DNA from: Chaenocephalus aceratus
Lineage: Eukaryota; Chordata; Actinopteri; Perciformes; Channichthyidae
Assembly: GCA_023974075.1 (NCBI GenBank)
Contig: JAMFTG010001450.1
Coordinates: 1 to 64,000 of the forward strand
DNA: 64,000 bases
Direction of reading: 5' to 3'
Positions 61,653 to 64,000 of the stretch are shown piece by piece. The notes under the pieces are model-generated. The model had not been told where the DNA came from. It saw only the letters and a program-made list of their open reading frames with translations, and did not search any database. Both the position numbers and the translations under genes were made by a program. Position 1 is the first letter of the stretch. Each line of letters starts with the position of its first letter.

Positions 61653-62852
61653 ATGGACGCCCCTCTCCCTCACACCAGAGGAGTCAGGGACTCGGTGGCT
61701 CGACTCTGTGGCTGCGGGTTGAAGATCTCGGGCACAGACACACACCAGGTCTGTTTGCCCTGCCTCGGGCTGGAACACGCCCGAGGCGCTATCGACAACC
61801 CCGGCTCAAGCGGGCAGTGTGTCCGCTTCACAGTCAAGAGCCTACGCCGACGGTTAGCACGACAAGCTAGCCTGTCGGAACAGGACCCCCCCATGTCCAT
61901 GGACCCGCCGGCCGGCAGTCAGGACACAGGGGCGTCCGCCACAGACCTCTCCGTGTCGGTCTGGGGCTCATTATCAGCGATGGCCTCAGAACCGGAATCC
62001 CGCGCCCTGGCAGGCCGGGACCCGGTGACGACAAGACACGCGGGAACGGATTCCCGCGCTTTACCAAGCTGGGGCTCCCGGTTAGACCTCACCATGGTCT
62101 CACCCGCGGAGGATGTCCTCGAGTTGGATTATGAGGAGGACGAGGAGGGGGACGCCTTGGCGTTCCTCCTGTCCGAGTCAGATGAACAAGAAGAGGACAC
62201 CTTCATGTCATCGGCCCAGGCTGCAAAGCCTGGAGCGAGGGCTGCTCTCCCGGGCGACAGCACACCAGCTTCGCCCGGTCTGAGCATGGACCTGCAGGCC
62301 GTGTGTAAACGCGCTGCGGTCAGACTCAATGTTCCGTGGCCTGAAATGGCCAAGGAGACCTCCAGGTCCCGCTACGAGGGGAAGCATCTTCCCCAAACAG
62401 CGGGCAAAAGGAGGCAACTCCTTCCGGTCTTCCCAGAAATGTTGGATGAAGTGTCGGTCTCGTGGAGAGACCGGCCCTTCAGCAACAAGGTCCCAATTCA
62501 GGGTGCCTCCTCCCTGGACTGCGATGGAATGGAGAAGCTCGGCCTGCTCCTCATACCGCCCATGGAACCGCTGGTGGCGAGCAGGAACCCCACACTGCCA
62601 GCAAAGGCGGACCGCTTTCAGTCTACAATGACTGAAATGTCCTACAAAGCGGCAGCGCTGTCCGCCAGGGCCCTGAACGTGTCCTCGCTGCTAACCGCCT
62701 ACCAAGCGGAGCTCTGCGAGGACCTGTCGGGTATCCCGGGGGCAGCCACTCTGGACGAGATGGCATCGGTCACGGACATTTGGAAGGGTCCAGCCGCTGC
62801 CTTCGCAGCAGCAGTCCTTCACCCAAGCTGTCTCGAACTCTGCTCGGTTTAA
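61653..62852 (+). pseudogene. DIRS Gag-like protein, frameshifted near its C-terminus
   Basis: 399 residues from ATG at 61653. It has an N-terminal cysteine cluster (CGCGLK, VCLPCLGLEHARG), a Glu/Asp-rich centre (ELDYEEDEEGDALAF), and the conserved Gag block LPVFPEMLDEVSVSWRDRPF followed by LDCDGMEKLGLLLIPPMEPL and SSLLTAYQAEL. Near 62800 the frame reads into a Cys-rich ending and stop, whereas another frame continues with QQQSFTQAVSNSARFKAPDK, so an indel broke it. Gag forms the particle in which reverse transcription occurs. Confidence 0.8.
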
Positions 62853-63254
62853 AGCACCGGACAAGCAGAGGTCGCAGCCCACCCCGAGTCCCCAGCCCAG
62901 GCTGGAGACAAGGGCAAGTTGGCCGAGAAAATCTCCGGTTCCGGCTGCAACCCAGAATTTCGGCCAGCAGTCGAGGAAGAAGAAGCGAGCGGCGTGACAG
63001 CCCCTCCTTCTCCCCTCCGTGAATGTGTTCCCGCCGCCTCGAGAGATGCCTAAACACCATCCTCAAGTCCGCACAAAACACATGTCACACATTGATTGAT
63101 TCCTCTGTCAAAAAACATTTGCCGCTGACGCATCCAGGCTTCAGGCCGAGGGCGCAGCTAAAAAAAAATTAAAAGAAAATCAATGAAGCCAATATACAGC
63201 CTGTCAATTGTTCCCCTTCTGAGAGCAGCTACGGCATCTCTCAAAAGGCGGATT

Positions 63255-63400
63255 ATTGGCGGGTCTGTGAAGGCACCACCGCCACGCGCAGTGCCGGCTG
63301 GGGCTTTAAGGGCACCACCGTCACGCGCATGCGCAGTGCCGGCTGGGGTCGTGAAGGCACCACCGTCACACGCATGCGCAGTGCCGGCTGGAGCCGTAAG
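63255..63400. repeat. 45-bp imperfect tandem repeat (3 copies)
   Basis: GGCACCACCGTCACGCGCAT then GCGCAGTGCCGGCTGG repeats three times at the position where DIRS Gag should pass into Pol. Confidence 0.8.
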
Positions 63401-63724
63401 CGTGACATCTCAGCTGGCTCTCAGGAGCATGCAGCAGGAGATACTCACGACGTCTGCCTGGGCTTCTCAAAACAGTTATACTTTATCTGTTTTCACAAGC
63501 CCAGAGAGAGTCAACCCACATTCTGGAGAGAGAGGTTCTCTCTCTCCTAGAAAGGAGGGTTTTATCTATAATGCCCGCCGAGCAGAGTCAGATTACGGGG
63601 AAAAATGTCCTCGTAAAGCACCAGCTCAACATGGGCCTCATAATAAAACTAAACCCCGCGCGCCACGGCGTGCGGAGAGTTTTGGTTATTATGCAATGCG
63701 TAGTGGCACTACACCCGACTTCTC

Positions 63725-64000
63725 CAGTGCGGGACGCACCTACGGGTGCTGTCCTTTCACGGAAGGTGGTCACCACGGACGCATGTCAGACAGGCTGATA
63801 GGGTATTTACGAAGGTCGCCCGGTGAGAGGTCTCTAGAGCAGAGACCTCCAGCGGGCGCACGTAAATTACCCGGAGCTTTTAGCGGTGTTCCCCACCCTA
63901 AAACGCTTCCTGCCTTCTCTCAGAGGACACCATGTCCTCGTGAGGACAGACAACACGATATCGTGTATGATCCGCCAGGGGAGGTTGCGTTGTCTCCAGT
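63725..64000 (+). pseudogene. DIRS RNase H domain remnant
   Basis: VVTTDACQTG (first catalytic Asp) is followed by TGA and TAG where WG... is expected, then LLAVFPTLKRFLPSLRGHHV and VRTDNT, a typical DIRS RNase H order. At least two in-frame stops and a shift show it is dead. The window ends within it. Confidence 0.75.

Larger units (their letters stand above)
61040..64000 (+). mobile_element. DIRS-type retrotransposon, 5' portion, internally deleted, runs off the window
   Basis: A promoter-like left end, a DIRS Gag frame and a decayed RNase H region occur in order on the plus strand. The reverse transcriptase expected between Gag and RNase H is mostly missing (63020-63700). DIRS elements finish with a tyrosine recombinase and often a methyltransferase; these would lie to the right. 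The exact left end is uncertain. Confidence 0.75.

Noticed and set aside
61670..62882. Minus-strand and alternate-frame open frames over the DIRS Gag
   Set aside because: They overlap the Gag frame in GC-rich DNA and lack domain similarity.

Overview
The window is vertebrate nuclear DNA, almost certainly from a teleost fish and probably a percomorph. The evidence is three intron-containing vertebrate genes read exon by exon, long (CA)n tracts, and transposon families typical of fish: CR1/L2/Rex-type LINEs, hAT MITEs, tRNA-SINEs, BEL/Pao and DIRS elements. No bacterial, phage or CRISPR content was seen.

Host genes: (1) the 3' half of ctu2 (+, exons 4663-8021), a subunit of the cytosolic tRNA U34 2-thiolation complex; (2) a complete four-exon WBP1/WBP1L-family membrane protein (-, 15183 to 10032), with two candidate WW-binding motifs in its tail; (3) the last three coding exons of fbxw4 (-, 32418 to 25975), an F-box/WD40 protein. 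ctu2 and wbp1l converge, and wbp1l and fbxw4 lie in tandem. WBP1L and FBXW4 are also near neighbours on human 10q24, which supports the calls. The rest is intron or intergenic DNA dominated by repeats.

Layout: 1-4570 is ctu2 intron holding a LINE and a BEL/Pao fragment. Two minisatellites have grown inside the LINE's reverse transcriptase gene. 4663-8290 is ctu2, ending in a triplicated terminal exon. 8.3-15.4 kb is wbp1l with MITEs and SINEs in its introns. 15.4-17.9 kb is a LINE cut by a solo LTR and a hAT MITE. 17.9-25.9 kb is gene-poor, with an inverted pair of one TIR transposon, a long CA tract, and a perfect RFX X-box. 26-32.4 kb is the fbxw4 3' end with a repeat-filled intron. 32.8-46 kb is MITEs plus a minisatellite invaded by a Harbinger-like element. 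46.8-48.6 kb is an L2 LINE. 49.3-56.8 kb is a CR1-type LINE with an N-terminal 2A-like motif, whose reverse transcriptase is split by four insertions. 61.0-64.0 kb is the start of a decayed DIRS retrotransposon running off the window.

I see no new multi-gene system. The strongest recurring signal is mechanistic: tandem repeats repeatedly arise inside mobile elements or a coding exon, and insertion order can be read from target-site duplications and an in-window empty site. Coordinates of transposon ends without a stated duplication are approximate, and similarity statements are by eye.
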